This document shows, piece after piece, positions 12,134 through 23,509 of a stretch of DNA of 64,000 nt. The position numbers were made by a program, and so were the translations under genes. Every line of letters begins with the position of its first letter. Within the stretch, counting starts at the first letter, position 1. This DNA is from Phaeotremella fagi (Eukaryota > Basidiomycota > Tremellomycetes > Tremellales > Phaeotremellaceae): assembly GCA_001599715.1 (NCBI GenBank), contig BCHU01000014.1, forward strand, positions 620,001 through 684,000, read 5' to 3'. A model generated the notes under the pieces. That model made no database searches and was not told the DNA's origin. It was given only the letters and a program-made list of their open reading frames with translations.

Positions 12134-12339
12134 ATGCAATTCGCCGCTGTCTTCACTGCTCTCATCGCCGCTACCGTCGCCGTCGCTGCTCCTCTCACCA
12201 AGACTGCTGCTACCGCCGCTGCCTCATCTTCAGGTGCTGCTGGTGCCGGTTTCGGTGAGTCTTTTCGTTACTACTTGACAACCATTCCTTGTACTGACAT
12301 GTTCTCTCTTTAGGTGGTGGTGCTCCAGGTGCTTGGTAA
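12134..12339 (+). CDS. Qsp1-like secreted peptide precursor, 48 aa (copy 2)
   Basis: Exon 1 is 12134-12254, the intron 12255-12313 (GTGAGT...TTTAG, phase 1 in a Gly codon), and exon 2 12314-12339. The product is 48 aa: a signal peptide (MQFAAVFTAL, then an Ala/Val core ending AVAAP), a Thr/Ala/Ser pro-region, and the C-terminal tail GAGFGGGAPGAW. The tail shares with Cryptococcus Qsp1 the Phe-Gly start, the Gly-Ala-Pro-Gly core and the terminal Trp; this copy is closer to Qsp1 than copy 1. The intron sits at the same place and phase as in copy 1 (911-1171), so the two are paralogues. Secretion followed by proteolytic release of a C-terminal peptide of about 10-12 residues is inferred. It could alternatively be a small cell-wall or effector peptide. 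Confidence 0.72.
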
Positions 12340-12380
12340 ATGTTGAATGTTTAGATAGATTGTTTTCCTTCTACGACTAT

Positions 12381-12445
12381 GTAAGTTTAATATTATTGAT
12401 CACACGTTCCTCAAACACCTTTACTGATCTCAACTTCTTCTTTAG
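12381..12445 (+). other. Predicted 3' UTR intron of peptide gene copy 2
   Basis: GTAAGT at 12381, branch-like TTACTGAT at about 12421 and TTTAG ending at 12445 give a 65-nt intron starting 41 nt after the stop codon, matching the arrangement in copy 1. Confidence 0.55.
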
Positions 12446-13700
12446 TCTCATACTTTCTCACTTTCCAATCGACGACCCTTGTTATCTTTCTTTACGAACC
12501 CCGTTATGGAGACCATTTAAAAACCTTTTAATCGGACGTTTAAATCAACCACCTTTTCATCCATCTTCCTATAAAAACCACTTTATCTACGCCGACCCTC
12601 ATCCTCCCATCTCCTCATCCTATTTTTTTTTGGGATGGTGTAAGGGGGATAGGTCAACGCAGGTCGTGGCGTATATATATGACTTCTCTCTGGCTTTTTA
12701 CGATTATGCATTTTGCCTTTTTAATTCTTTAGATACTTTTTTGTCATGCACTTCTTTGTTTTCGTCACGATTACAGAGATCACTTCGGTTGTGAGATGAT
12801 AAATCATATCGTCATGACTACCGTTGTCATTTCACAGTTGATATCTAAGAATAACCTTGGTTTCGACGTCACTTCGTTACCTTCGCAGTAAGCAGAATTG
12901 CCCCCGGACCAACGACAGGAGATAGTTAAGGATATGTCGACTTATCGTAAGTGGATAAAAAAGCTTACGACACCCAATGTTCAAAATTGGTTAGTCTATT
13001 TTCACATATGGTAACTGGTAACTCGTTACTTAAGGGCTTCCGATCACAGGATGAGGTAAAGGTAGGTTTTCGGTACATTCAGTTCAAAGACAATTTATAA
13101 CATTAACGTTGTTCGGAAATACAACTGGTATTTGTATCTTGAGATTATGTATGTTAAGGACGAAATTAATTATTGCGACAGAGCTTTGAGATTGTTTCAA
13201 TTCATTCATAAATTAATTAAATGAGTTGTTGAGGGTTATTAGGGCTTGAGAAAATTGGATTTAGTCCTTGATACTGAGGCAACGTTTGTTGTTTCTTGTC
13301 ATGCTTCGTAATTGTGCTTGTAGTCTCTCAAGACCATGGCCAAGTCAGAGCCAAGATGATCGAAGACGTTGGATATGTACATGCTATACTGAACTGTCTT
13401 CTGATATTACACTTATTTGACGTTATGAACCTAGATTAGTGTGCCCTACACGACTGTTTCTGCGCAGCTTCATCCATTTTTTGTTCTCCATCTACATAGT
13501 TAGAGCGGGAACGTATCTAGATATGGTGTTCATGCATAGGGCATGCATGAATCTTGTACGCTGGAGACAAGATAGCGAGAGCTTAATTATCACTGAGCAC
13601 AAGTCACGTGATCGTCCAGAAAAAGTTGAAATATTCGATCTGTCAATTCAGCTTTCGAATGCTGAGATTCATTTAGCTAATCATCAAAATTCAGAGCGAG
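12446..13700. other. Gene-poor region upstream of CTU2
   Basis: It holds the 3' end of the peptide transcript (C/T-rich to about 12800), then AT-rich sequence with no supported gene. A 153-codon plus-strand frame at 12333-12794 is rejected because it reads through the 3' UTR and its intron. A CACGTG site lies near the right end. Confidence 0.5.
13614..13621. promoter_or_regulatory. TCACGTGA E-box upstream of CTU2
   Basis: A perfect palindromic TCACGTGA about 80 bp before the CTU2 ATG. In fungi CACGTG is bound by Cbf1-type bHLH factors. Binding is inferred from the motif only. Confidence 0.4.
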
Positions 13701-15470
13701 ATGTCTTGTCCAGTACCCAACGATCAAATAGAATCCAACGATAAAGACAAGGATGAAGGTGCAGAACTCATGCCTCGTAAGTCTGGTCGCAAAAACACTC
13801 ATCCAATGCTGATCAATCTCCTCCAAAGGTCGAAAGAAAATAACCGACAAAACGACATGTCAACGATGTAAAAAATCCAAAAGTCTCTACGTAATGAGAT
13901 CAATAACCTACTGCGCCCCCTGTTTCCAACATACAACCTACATCCGATTCGTCCGTCAACTCAATCCACCCCTCCTCCCAGAATCAACCAAAATCAACAT
14001 GAAAACCTCAAGTTTAACCGTCCTCCGTCCACCGAAACTGGATACTCAAGTTCTGATAGGTGTCAGTGGTGGAGCTGGTAGTTTAGCCATGTTGGATTTT
14101 TTGGTTAGTAGGAATTACGTTGGGAAGGGAGATGGAAGGGTTTATGATCGGACTAAAGGTGAACGGGAGATTGTTTGGGATAAGGGGACGGTGGTTTATG
14201 TTGAGTTTTGTGGGGTTGTGGGAGGGTCTTTTGATAGGTCTGAAGAGATGAGACGGGTTGCTGAGGAGAGGTGTTTGGGGTTTGTTGGGTTACGAGCGGA
14301 GGACGTTTTTGATGAGACGTTGGTTGAGAGGTTGACCGGTGTTAAGGGGGTTGAGAGTGGACTTCTTTCGACTAATTTCTTGCAGAGGGGTGAGTTTATT
14401 TGTTTCATCAGAAATGATATATTAAACTCAATTCAAATAGATTTCCCTTTCATCGACACATCCTCATCCTCATCGTCCACTTCAACTTCTCTCGAAAAAC
14501 TTCAACCACTACTTTCATCAATCCCACCTTCCTCAAGACCTGCACTCCTCTCCAACATCCTCTCAGCATTATTGAACCTAACAGCCCAAGCTCTTCCAAA
14601 TATCTCACATCTTCTACTCGGTGAAACGGCAACCAGACAAGCTCAAAGGGTAATAGCTGGATCAGCTTCAGGTAGAGGTTGGCAATTACCACTTGAGTTA
14701 GCTAGTTCGATCGTCCTACCTCCTTCATCAATATTACCTTCTACAGATGGACGTCAAGTGATTCAAATGAAACCGATGAAAGATATTACCGTTAAGGAAG
14801 CGGCGTTTTTATGCAGATTAAGTGGTCTCGATACTATGAATTCGAGACGGTGGGATCAGGTTGGATCAGGGAACAAGAATAAAGGTGCAGTCTCTAGTGT
14901 GGAAGTCGCTACTGAGCGTGAGTCGTGGTTTTCTTGGGTATGAGGGTTGAAACTGATCGATATAATCTAGAATTTATTGCTGCTTTAAGCGTCACTCACC
15001 CTGCTACCGTTTCAACGATCACTAGGACAGGCGATAAACTCGTCTTCCCAGGTGAAGATACCGAAACCCTTTGTCCAGTTTGTGAAATGTAAGTCCATGT
15101 TCGCAATCAAAATATCGGAATCTAATGAAGCTACCGCAACAGGCCAATAGATCCTACAGCCTTAGAATGGAAAGCCCGAAGCGCCTTGAACAAAATACCT
15201 GAAAAGGGAGAATCGGATGTAATCGTTGAATCTACGAATGTGGACGATCATTCGCTATATCCACTTCTATGTTATTCATGTCAAACGACTTTCACACCGA
15301 CCGTTATACCACGGGACAACGAGTTGGTGGAGAAGAGTTCAACTTTGTTGCCTCTCTGGATATCTCAGAGAGTTCATCAACGTCAACAGAGGGATGTTGG
15401 GAGGGAAGAGATGAGATCGGAGATTGAGGAGTTTATTATTGCTGATGAGGAGGGTGAGACTGGTTTGTAG
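13701..15470 (+). CDS. CTU2: Cytoplasmic tRNA 2-thiolation protein 2 (NCS2/CTU2)
   Basis: Subunit of the cytosolic CTU1-CTU2 complex that makes the 2-thio group of the wobble uridine (mcm5s2U34) in tRNAs for Lys, Glu and Gln, using sulfur relayed by URM1. Exon 1 (13701-13776) encodes an acidic leader. Exon 2 starts RRKKITDKTTC and carries the N-terminal zinc site CxxC...CxxC (TCQRCKKS and YCAPCF). A degenerate PP-loop follows (LIGVSGGAGSLAMLDFL), where CTU2 lacks the full nucleotide-binding motif of its partner. The C-terminal part has two further CxxC pairs (LCPVCEM and LCYSCQ). Introns lie after NFLQR, after EVATE and after VCEM. Length and motif order fit the fungal family. The start at 13701 gives the longest product with a clean exon-1 donor. 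Confidence 0.88.
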
Positions 15471-15832
15471 CTTTGAGTGGGTTCGTGTATCTTAGTTGTA
15501 TTTATACGATTTCTGCTATTCTACATCTTCCGAATGTCGGAGGTGCCACTACTGTATGACTGATGAAATAGTAAACGACAAACGATCAATCCTGGAGCTT
15601 TATTATCTTTTGAGTCATTTATAGTTGTGTGTGAGTTGGTGATTCTTCATCTTGCAACATTGAGATTGAGATTCAAAGACTTGGGAGTGTCATTAACGCG
15701 TTCAATATAATACTAGTCTTATGGTGATAGCACCCGGTTATAAGTCGAGCCGACCACACATTCACCATCTTCAATCCACACTTCCTACCTCTTCCACGAC
15801 TCCAAATAACAAAAAAAACAATCCATCCAACA
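15471..15832. other. Intergenic region between CTU2 and the isomerase gene
   Basis: 3' end of CTU2, then a short promoter with a C/A-rich leader (about 15750-15832). No gene seen. Confidence 0.5.
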
Positions 15833-16890
15833 ATGTCACCCTACACCCTCCTAACTCTAACCAAACCACACAAAACAGTCTGGCAAATCTCACTAAACTC
15901 CCCACCAGATAACAGAATAACCACTGATCTCCTACAAGAACTTTCCTCAGCTTTAGATCAAGTTGAGAAAGAATGGAGAGAATCGGGTGGTGCTTTATCA
16001 CCTCTACCTGATAAACGGGGTGAGAACAAAGGAGCGGGAGCGCTGGTTTTGAGTAGTAGCTGTCAGAGATTTTTTAGTAATGGATTGGATTATGAGAAGA
16101 GTTTGAAGGTTGAGAGGTTTTTTGAGAGTAGGTTTTTAAAATGTTTTGGGATTTGGGTTCGGGAGTGATACAGATTGACTCTTTTTTGGTAGATCATTTC
16201 GACCCTGTTTTGTATAGACTACTTACTTTCCCTTTGATCACTATTGCTGCTGTTAACGGTCATGGTACGTTTCTTTTTCTTCGTATGACTCTAGATCGTC
16301 TTAACACTGATGTTGGGTAGCTTTCGCCGGTGGGATGATGTTGGCTTTGGCTTGTGATCATAGATTCATGACTTCAGGCAAAGGGTTGATGTGTATGAAC
16401 GAGGTAAGTTGAGTCAATAAGTTCAGTCTATATCTCACTGATAATGCTTGACAGATTACATTCGCATCTCCCCTCCCAAACTCTTTCCCAGCTCTTCTCT
16501 CCATCCGATTCCCAAACCCAAAGGATATCAGAGATACACTATTAGCTAAAAGATGGACACAGAAGGAATTGCTAGAACGCGGTTTATTGGATGAAATCGT
16601 GGATGACGGGGATGGAAAGAATGATATCCTTTTACGGAAGGCTATCGAATTTGGAATTAAGGAAGGGGTCAAGATTGGACCTGGAAGTTGGGGGAGCATC
16701 AAGGTTCGTTTGCAGATTTTTTTGGCTCCTTGGATGCAGGGCTGGAGCGGGAACTGATACGATGAGTTAGGATGGATTGTTTCATTCTGTTCAAGACGCT
16801 TCTCGATCTTTGAGACCGGTGGTTTTCCCTCACCAGGAAGCTAAGATGTTTTGGCAAAGGGTTGGGGTAAAGGATAAAGCCAAGTTGTAA
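15833..16890 (+). CDS. Peroxisomal enoyl-CoA hydratase/isomerase family protein
   Basis: Crotonase-fold protein, most like the delta3,delta2-enoyl-CoA isomerases that shift double bonds during beta-oxidation of unsaturated fatty acids. Five exons. The N-terminal strand block WQISLNSPPDNRITTDLL is followed by SSSCQRFFSNGLDYE. The oxyanion-hole segment is VNGHAFAGGMMLALACDHR, and the NEITFASPLP block carries the Glu at the position used as catalytic acid/base in isomerases of this type. The protein ends ...KDKAKL. The terminal Ala-Lys-Leu is a peroxisomal targeting signal type 1, so a peroxisomal site is inferred. It could instead be a hydratase. The single conserved Glu, rather than two, favours an isomerase. 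Confidence 0.82.
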
Positions 16891-17209
16891 ACAAATTGGG
16901 GGAGGGTTCAACCTTTTGGTTCGTTTATGAAGTCTTTGCGGCTCTGAATTTGTGGAATATATATTGTATCTGTGATATGTATGTGTATGTAGGCAGTCTG
17001 TCATGTACCATTCTATTCCATGCTGTCTTCAATTCTCTTCTTCTAAGGTGACTAATTACGAGAGCGGGCCTACGTCATGATTTGGGTGAAACTGACTAAC
17101 TGACGCTGTGAATGTGGTTGTGATTGGACGTTTATCTTTAAACAGCATCTACTATTTACTATCTTATAACTATAGTTAGTATTCAGTATCCAGTATACAC
17201 CACACCACC
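16891..17209. other. Intergenic region before the PX-domain gene
   Basis: 3' UTR of the isomerase gene, then a short promoter with an ACTATAACTATAG stretch (about 17155-17175) before the ATG at 17210. No gene. Confidence 0.5.
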
Positions 17210-20200
17210 ATGGCAGATAACAACACAGGGAACCTCCCTTATCAACCAAGAAAACCAAGGTCATCAAAACCTGATAGACCTTTACCACCACCTCCTCCAA
17301 AAACTTCTATCAACGATAATGACGACAACGACGAAGAGGTATTAACAACCAATGATTTCGAACAAGCTCAATCATTAACTTCACCTCCATCTCCACCACC
17401 ACAAGTTCCAGTTAAAGATCTACCACCTCGTCAATCATCTATCAACGCTAGACCTAGACCACCCGTTCCAAAGACCAAATCATCCAGTTCATCAAATGCA
17501 ACAGTTCAATCTCCAGTTGGTTCGGGTGCCCAAACTTCAGCAGCTTATTTACATCCTTATCATTCAACTTATCCAGTTAACGATACTTCACAACCACCAA
17601 CTACACTTACACCGTTACGTGCACATTATCTGAAGAAAACTTTGGTGAATCTACAACTCGGTCATGAACTTAATTTGATAACTGATCCAGTACTTGGTGC
17701 CAACGCTTTGGGCTTACTTGGTGATCCATTCGTTATACCCGAAAGTGCCAGGCAGGATGCTATCAACAGAATATCTCAGGCTGATGGTACCAATACATCC
17801 GTTTCAACGAATACTAGAGGTCCAATAGGTGATCTACCATTCATCAGATTCATGTTCCATCAATTCTTGTTACCATTCCCATTCCTCGCTGCAGCACCAC
17901 CAACATTCTGGTCACACAAAGTTCAACCTTTCCTAAGTAGCTTCCTAGCTACCACAGGGGTTTCACAACATTCAACGAATCTTTCCAAAGCTGATCAAGC
18001 GGTTGCTGATAGTTTATTAACGAAAGAGGAGTTGAAGGAGGCTAACGATAGGAGGAAATTATGGGTCAAAATCGAAAAACATTTATCGTTGATGTTTGGA
18101 GTTGGTATTAAAGTTGTAGGGGGTGAAGAGGTTGTTAGGATTGGTCAGGCTGAATTGAGGAGATTGGAGGCTATTCAGGAAGAACGACGGAAGAAATGGC
18201 AATTGACTAGAGGGGATCGCGAGAATGGGATTTCGTTCGATGTTAATGTCGTCGGTGTACGTTTGGTCGTTGAGAAGGGAAGAGTCAGGAATAGGAGTCA
18301 CGAGGTGGGTGGTTTGGTGCATTATAAGTATTCGAGCTGATTCCGTGTTAGGAATTCTTGATTCGCACCAGAAGGACTGGTGTGCAAGACGTGTTCGTTT
18401 CGAGAAGATATGGAGATTTTAAAAGATTAGCTGATGAGGTAAGTTTTGGGTCGAGATTATATCACTTTTTGGCACTGATCACCAATCTGCGTTCTCAGCT
18501 ACGACTCGCTTTCCCAGATTACCCCCTTCCAGCACCTCCACCAAAAGACAAATCTACGACAACAGCTCCACCGGTTGCAGCTTCATATGGTTACAGTGCC
18601 TACAACCCTTTACGTGTGATTTATGGTAACGGACCTGCTACCCCAACTTCCAATCCAGGTACACCAACTTCAGCAACGTCGACCAATTCCATGGAAAATC
18701 AAGAATCAGCTCCACTATCAAGAGAAAGAAATCGTCTGACTCTCAGGGCATATCTTTTAACAATCCTAAATCTCCCTTACGTCCTCGACTCACCGATCTT
18801 ACGTTCATTCTTATTATCAGCACCTACAACCTTAACACCACCTGAAGCTCTTGATACTCAGAGAAGACTTGAGGCTGATGCAGTACGGGAAGAAGGTAGA
18901 CGTCGATTCCGAGAGGAAGCTGAAAGAAGAGTCGAAGCTTTACGTGAAGGTTTGGCTCAATTCAAGGGCGACGTTCTAAACAAGAACGGAGGTTTGAAAG
19001 GGGTATTCGAAGTTGTCAGAAGAGTTGAAAAGGTCGAGGATTTACCTAAAGCCGAAGCTAGTGTTTTGGAATGGGGAAGAATATCGTATGTCATCTAGCG
19101 ATTGATTCTCGTGCAATGAAACTGATATGATGGATTTCAGATTGGCAGCTACTATTTTCCAAATTTTTGTGGCTTCAGATACAGCTTCTGAAACTTTACA
19201 GAATTTAAAGAGATTACATGGTCTTATGCCTTATTTCGTCTTGAAGGGTATTTTGAAAATCTCAAATCCAATGGCTATGATTAGAGGTGAGTCAGTGAGC
19301 TTTGGACCAAAGGACAACAGTTGATGAATTCTAGGTGTATTGGATCTCTTCCTTGCTAGACCATTTGGAGGTCAGAGTTTGATTCAGAGGTCAGTTTCAG
19401 AGCACTCTAAGGGGGACGAAGCTGACTATCATCTTAGAATGTTTTCTCAGAGTTTAACCGAAGACGTCAGATTGATCTCTGAAGACATCGAAAACGTTAA
19501 AGAAAAAGTTGACGATCCGGTTCTTTGTCAAAAAGTTGAAGCGTATGCCAACGCCCCTTATGAAATCCAAGAGATTTATCGTAGAGATGCTCGTAAGTAA
19601 TCCATTCCTCAGAGAGAAGTCGCGCTGATAGCTTGACGTTACAGTTACAGAAGGACTTGATCTCCTGGTAGTGATTTTACGATCACCCGAAATGCCGTCC
19701 CTCTCACGACCACAATTCCAACGAGTTTTCCGAGCTTCGAGAGCGTACAAAGAATATAAAACATTCCAAGCTGATTTGGAAGATTCAGATGATGATATGG
19801 GACCTGATAATGATGACGCATGGTTATTCGAGGATTTGAATATCTTGATGAAACTTTTAACGAGGAAGAAGGAGAAGGAAGCGCTTTTAGCTTTGATCTT
19901 TGAGGTTAGTGCAGAAGTTTTTTCGAAGGATTTGAGAGACTTTCGACTGACGTTTTGATTTAGGGTGTAACGGCTGAATTGTTGAAAGATATTATCACTA
20001 TTTTCTATACTCCACTAGCACAGGTTTACAAGGCTGCTAGTATTGCGGATTCATTGGGTGATTTGCAGAACTTCTTGAATGACATGATCAGAACTGTTGA
20101 ACAGGTCGAGGAATGTGAGTGAAACTTCTGAGACTCGTAATTCAATCTGACATCTTGTATAGTGGCACAGGAAGACCCTCAAAGGACCGTACAAACATTT

Positions 20201-21102
20201 ATCGACCTTGTTCAAAGACATGAACAAGCGTTCTACACCTTCGTCCACAACGTTCATTCAAAGGGACAAGGATTGTTCGACTCTTTAATGGGATGGATCG
20301 AACTATTCCTCCAATACGCCAGAGACGGCCTACCGCAACCAATCGATTTGGAATTCTTGTTACCCCATTCCGGACCTGAACGGGAGGCGATCATGAGAGA
20401 AGTCGATTCGATCGCTCAGTATCATTACAAAATGAAAGTTGCTCATGAAGAAAAGATTCGTCGGAGATTCGCCACTAAGGAATCTGCGACGACTGACGAA
20501 GAAGCTGCGCTGTTGGATTCTGTCATGGCTAGTCTTAGTATTGGGGAAACGGCTGTTGGTGAAGCTGGGGAAATCGCTGATGAAGAGAGTGAAGATGAGG
20601 ATGACGAGGATGATGATTATGAAGAAGAAGCTTCTGAGACCAGTTCGAATAAAAGAGATTCATTGATCATATCACCAACACCAACAACGAACGATTTACT
20701 CCAACCACCTCAATCTGGTAACGGTACCGGTAACGAAACAGACAAAAAGAAAAGAACAGAATCACAAAGTTCAACTGGTAGATCTTCAATTGATAAAATC
20801 AGATCATCGTTAGATTTCAAGCGATCTTCTAATTCTTCGTCACCTGTGCCTCCACCACCTGCTACGGCTAGACGATCACCTGTCCCACATGGAGCTGGGG
20901 CTAGTAAGAAATCTAGAAGGAGGAAAGCTAGATTGGCAGCTCAGGAACTTTTGGTTCAACCGGAGACAAAAGCTATTAATGAATTACGACCTCTTTTCGT
21001 GGAGATTGTATGTTATTTTTCTTAAAATGATGGTTCATTAACTGATATGAAAATGATTTTTAGATTCGACCTTTGCTGGTCATCAAAAAAATTGACGGTT
21101 AG
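17210..21102 (+). CDS. PX-domain lipid-binding protein of the fungal PXB/DUF3818 family
   Basis: A large (roughly 1,150-residue) peripheral membrane protein. The N-terminal ~110 residues are disordered and proline-rich (RPLPPPPPK). Next is the PX-associated helical domain, starting about LTPLRAHYLKKTLVNLQLGHEL. The PX domain follows (about 18230-18950), with the phosphoinositide-contact block RRYGDFKRLADE and a PDYPLPAPPPK loop interrupted by a Ser/Thr/Pro insert. After it come the helical DUF3818-type region (QNLKRLHGLMPYFVLKGI, then MLKL-type helices) and a late low-complexity acidic stretch (EDDEDDDYEEE) with KSRRRKARL. The closest known relative by architecture is budding yeast YPR097W, linked to ergosterol and lipid-droplet organisation. 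Function here is by family only. The last exon after ...LFVEI encodes IRPLLVIKKIDG and a stop at 21100-21102. Confidence 0.8.
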
Positions 21103-21423
21103 ATGCGATGAACCTTTATTCACTGGTTGAAGAAGGTATTTTATGATGGATGTCTTTTGACGCTTTGTTTTTTTGTTTTAAACGTAATTCGATCCCTAAT
21201 TTCTTGGTATCTCTTTCGTGTTTTGTTTTCTTTTGTTTTTTGGTCGTGCAGGTTATGATGTTTATTACATGTACACGTACAAAATGGGATGTGAGTTTCA
21301 ACGATTGTAATTTTGGGAATTTGTTCAAAGCGCTATCCATTTCTCTCTTTCATTCCATTTAGATTTGATAAACATCGAAGAAACCCATTGAATTGATGGA
21401 TATATTCGTCAACAAACCCCCAC
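21103..21423. other. Convergent intergenic region (PX gene / SEN2)
   Basis: 3' ends of two convergent genes. T-rich on the plus strand (21150-21260). No supported gene. Confidence 0.5.
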
Positions 21424-23177
21424 CTAATCACGTCTTCTAGCAGGACCGAATCGACTCTACAAATGCAAAGATTTTAGTTTCAATGGTTCAGAGAGAATCA
21501 ATGTCAACTTACAAGTACCACTTCCCGTATCGTATATCGCTGAAGCAAATCTTTCATTCCAATATTATATTTCAAAGATCCATCCACCAATTTCCTATTC
21601 TCGGGAAAAGAACTTAAAGACGGTATAGTGATATAAACAAGGATAACGACCTATATCCAGTAATCAACCATTTGTAATACCAATCAAGAATCAAGAAGGA
21701 CTTACTTTTTGAACCAAAGAGTTAACTCTCATAATAGTGTTCATCCATTTCCAACTCGTCCTTTCGTTATACCAATCAGTGTTTCCGTGTGGTGAACCAA
21801 TCCGATCTTCGGAACATGAATAAACAGGTATCAACACGCATGAAAACCTGTTATCCCTGTTAGCATAATTCGGAAATGAGTGACGCTTGACGTACATGGA
21901 ATGACTAAACACTGGACCTCTTTTGTATAATAACCAATCTGAACAGAATTTGATTCCTGGTTTGACTACCCAACCTAGGGATCTGAAATGATGATAGGCG
22001 AGGTAGGAGACTAGGAATGGGTCGTCGGGGAGTAATTGTGTTTTGGTTGATGTTGATGTGGGGCTTGGGGTCGGGGTGACGAATATTGAAAGTAATGACG
22101 GTGTTGGTATGATCGTTTCCTAGATTTTAAACCTTTCTTCAGTTACATTTCGTGATGGTACTAAGATACGACATACGGCTTTTGGGTCATAGATTTTCAA
22201 AACTCCTATTGAACTTAGGAACCATGCTTCCTCAAGACTTAGTTGTAAATGTTCCATTTCTTCAATGAGATCTTCGTAGATTATATCATCGTCTTCATTA
22301 AGATCTTCCTCTGTTTGAGATGGCACAACAGGTACGTTGTCCGCAACAACAGTAACGGTGGGAACGACATGGTTAATACTCGTTGTCCCAGTCGACGTGG
22401 AACTATTAGGAACAACTCTCCCCTTGCCCTTCTTCCCTCTATTCCTATTAGAATCCGGACGTTCAGGTCGAACAAGGAATGTCTGTGGTGTTAAATCCAT
22501 CGTAGAAATAGGTTGTATCGAAGAAGTAGAAACTTCATCCACACTTTGATTATCGTCCAAAGAAGAAACAGCGGGAATGGAACCATGAACTAAAACTGCT
22601 TCAGCAGCTTTGGCAGCGTTCAACATAGCCTCTGCTCTATCTATCTTGAATTGTTTTCTGGCTTTACGTCTGTTCTCACGCATCTGTTCTGCCATCAAAG
22701 CTAAAAACGAGGCATTAGTTTATCAGTTCAAATCGATATCAAATGCCAGTTGAACCTACTATCTCCTCCTTTCAATAAACCAACCCGACGTTCTTTCCAA
22801 CTAGGTTCACTCCTACTCAAACTCCCCTTCCCAAAAAATCCACATCTAAACAAATAATCCATATCCCTCCTCTGACGAATCCAAACCGATCGACTCGATT
22901 CATCATATTCACCCACGACCACGTTAATCTCGATAAGCTGGTTGTTAGTGATTGAAGCTAGATAACTACGTGGTGGATTGGAATGGTATGGTGAAGATGG
23001 GAGGAGGAGCGGGAGCGGGGTTCCATATTTTTTGTTGTTGGCTTGGGTGCGTTGACGGGCTGCTTGTTTTGAACTTTGGTCTGGTTTGGGGAGGGGGATT
23101 GAGGGTCCAGAGATTGGGGTGGGGTCTGAGAGATTTGTTGGGTTTTCAGTGGATTGATTAGGGGATTGGGAGGACAT
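21424..23177 (-). CDS. SEN2: tRNA-splicing endonuclease subunit Sen2
   Basis: Catalytic subunit that cuts the 5' splice site of intron-containing pre-tRNAs in the SEN complex (Sen2, Sen34, Sen15, Sen54). The Ser/Pro-rich N-terminus is followed by an FGKGSLSRSEPSWKERR block and a basic helix (EQMRENRRKARKQFK). A long Ser/Thr-rich linker with an acidic EDDDIIYED stretch leads to the endonuclease fold. Visible there are YHHFRSLGWVVKPGIKFCSDW, then FSHS with the catalytic His joined by an intron (GTACGT...AACAG) to FSCVLIPVY. A late Lys before the VILVYITIP strand is the likely catalytic Lys. The last exon gives REVVLSRFGPARRRD, the family's C-terminal REVV...PARxRD ending. Six or so exons. All three catalytic positions look intact, but the Tyr was placed by context only. 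Confidence 0.87.
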
Positions 23178-23509
23178 GATGAGTTGGTAACGTTATTGAT
23201 GAAATGATAATAAATGTTACAAGTAATTTAACGAAATTCAAAATAATTCGAGTGGTCAGTGGGGCACCGGTGATTTCCCATTTCACCATCTTTCGGGTTA
23301 TCGTCATGGTGACAGATTCTGTTGGTTCACGCAATGCATAAGCCAGGCAGTTTCTGCCAGTGAAGCAGAGTGAGCTAGTAAAAAGAATCCCAACTAAATT
23401 ATCCACGAATCCCAATCCTTCTATCTTCTACGTTTATTCGTTAAAGTTCTCATTACCCGTCTATAATTCGATGATCAGTAAAAAAGAAATAAAGAATTCA
23501 AGCCCAAAC
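23178..23509. other. Intergenic region between SNF5 and SEN2
   Basis: Promoter of SEN2 and 3' end of SNF5, both on the minus strand. No gene seen. Confidence 0.5.

Noticed and set aside
12333..12794. 153-codon plus-strand frame after the second peptide gene
   Set aside because: It starts inside the stop/3' UTR of the peptide gene and reads across a good 3' UTR intron. The product is low-complexity with no domain.
13439..13744. 101-codon frame upstream of CTU2
   Set aside because: Overlaps CTU2 exon 1 in another frame and covers the E-box promoter.
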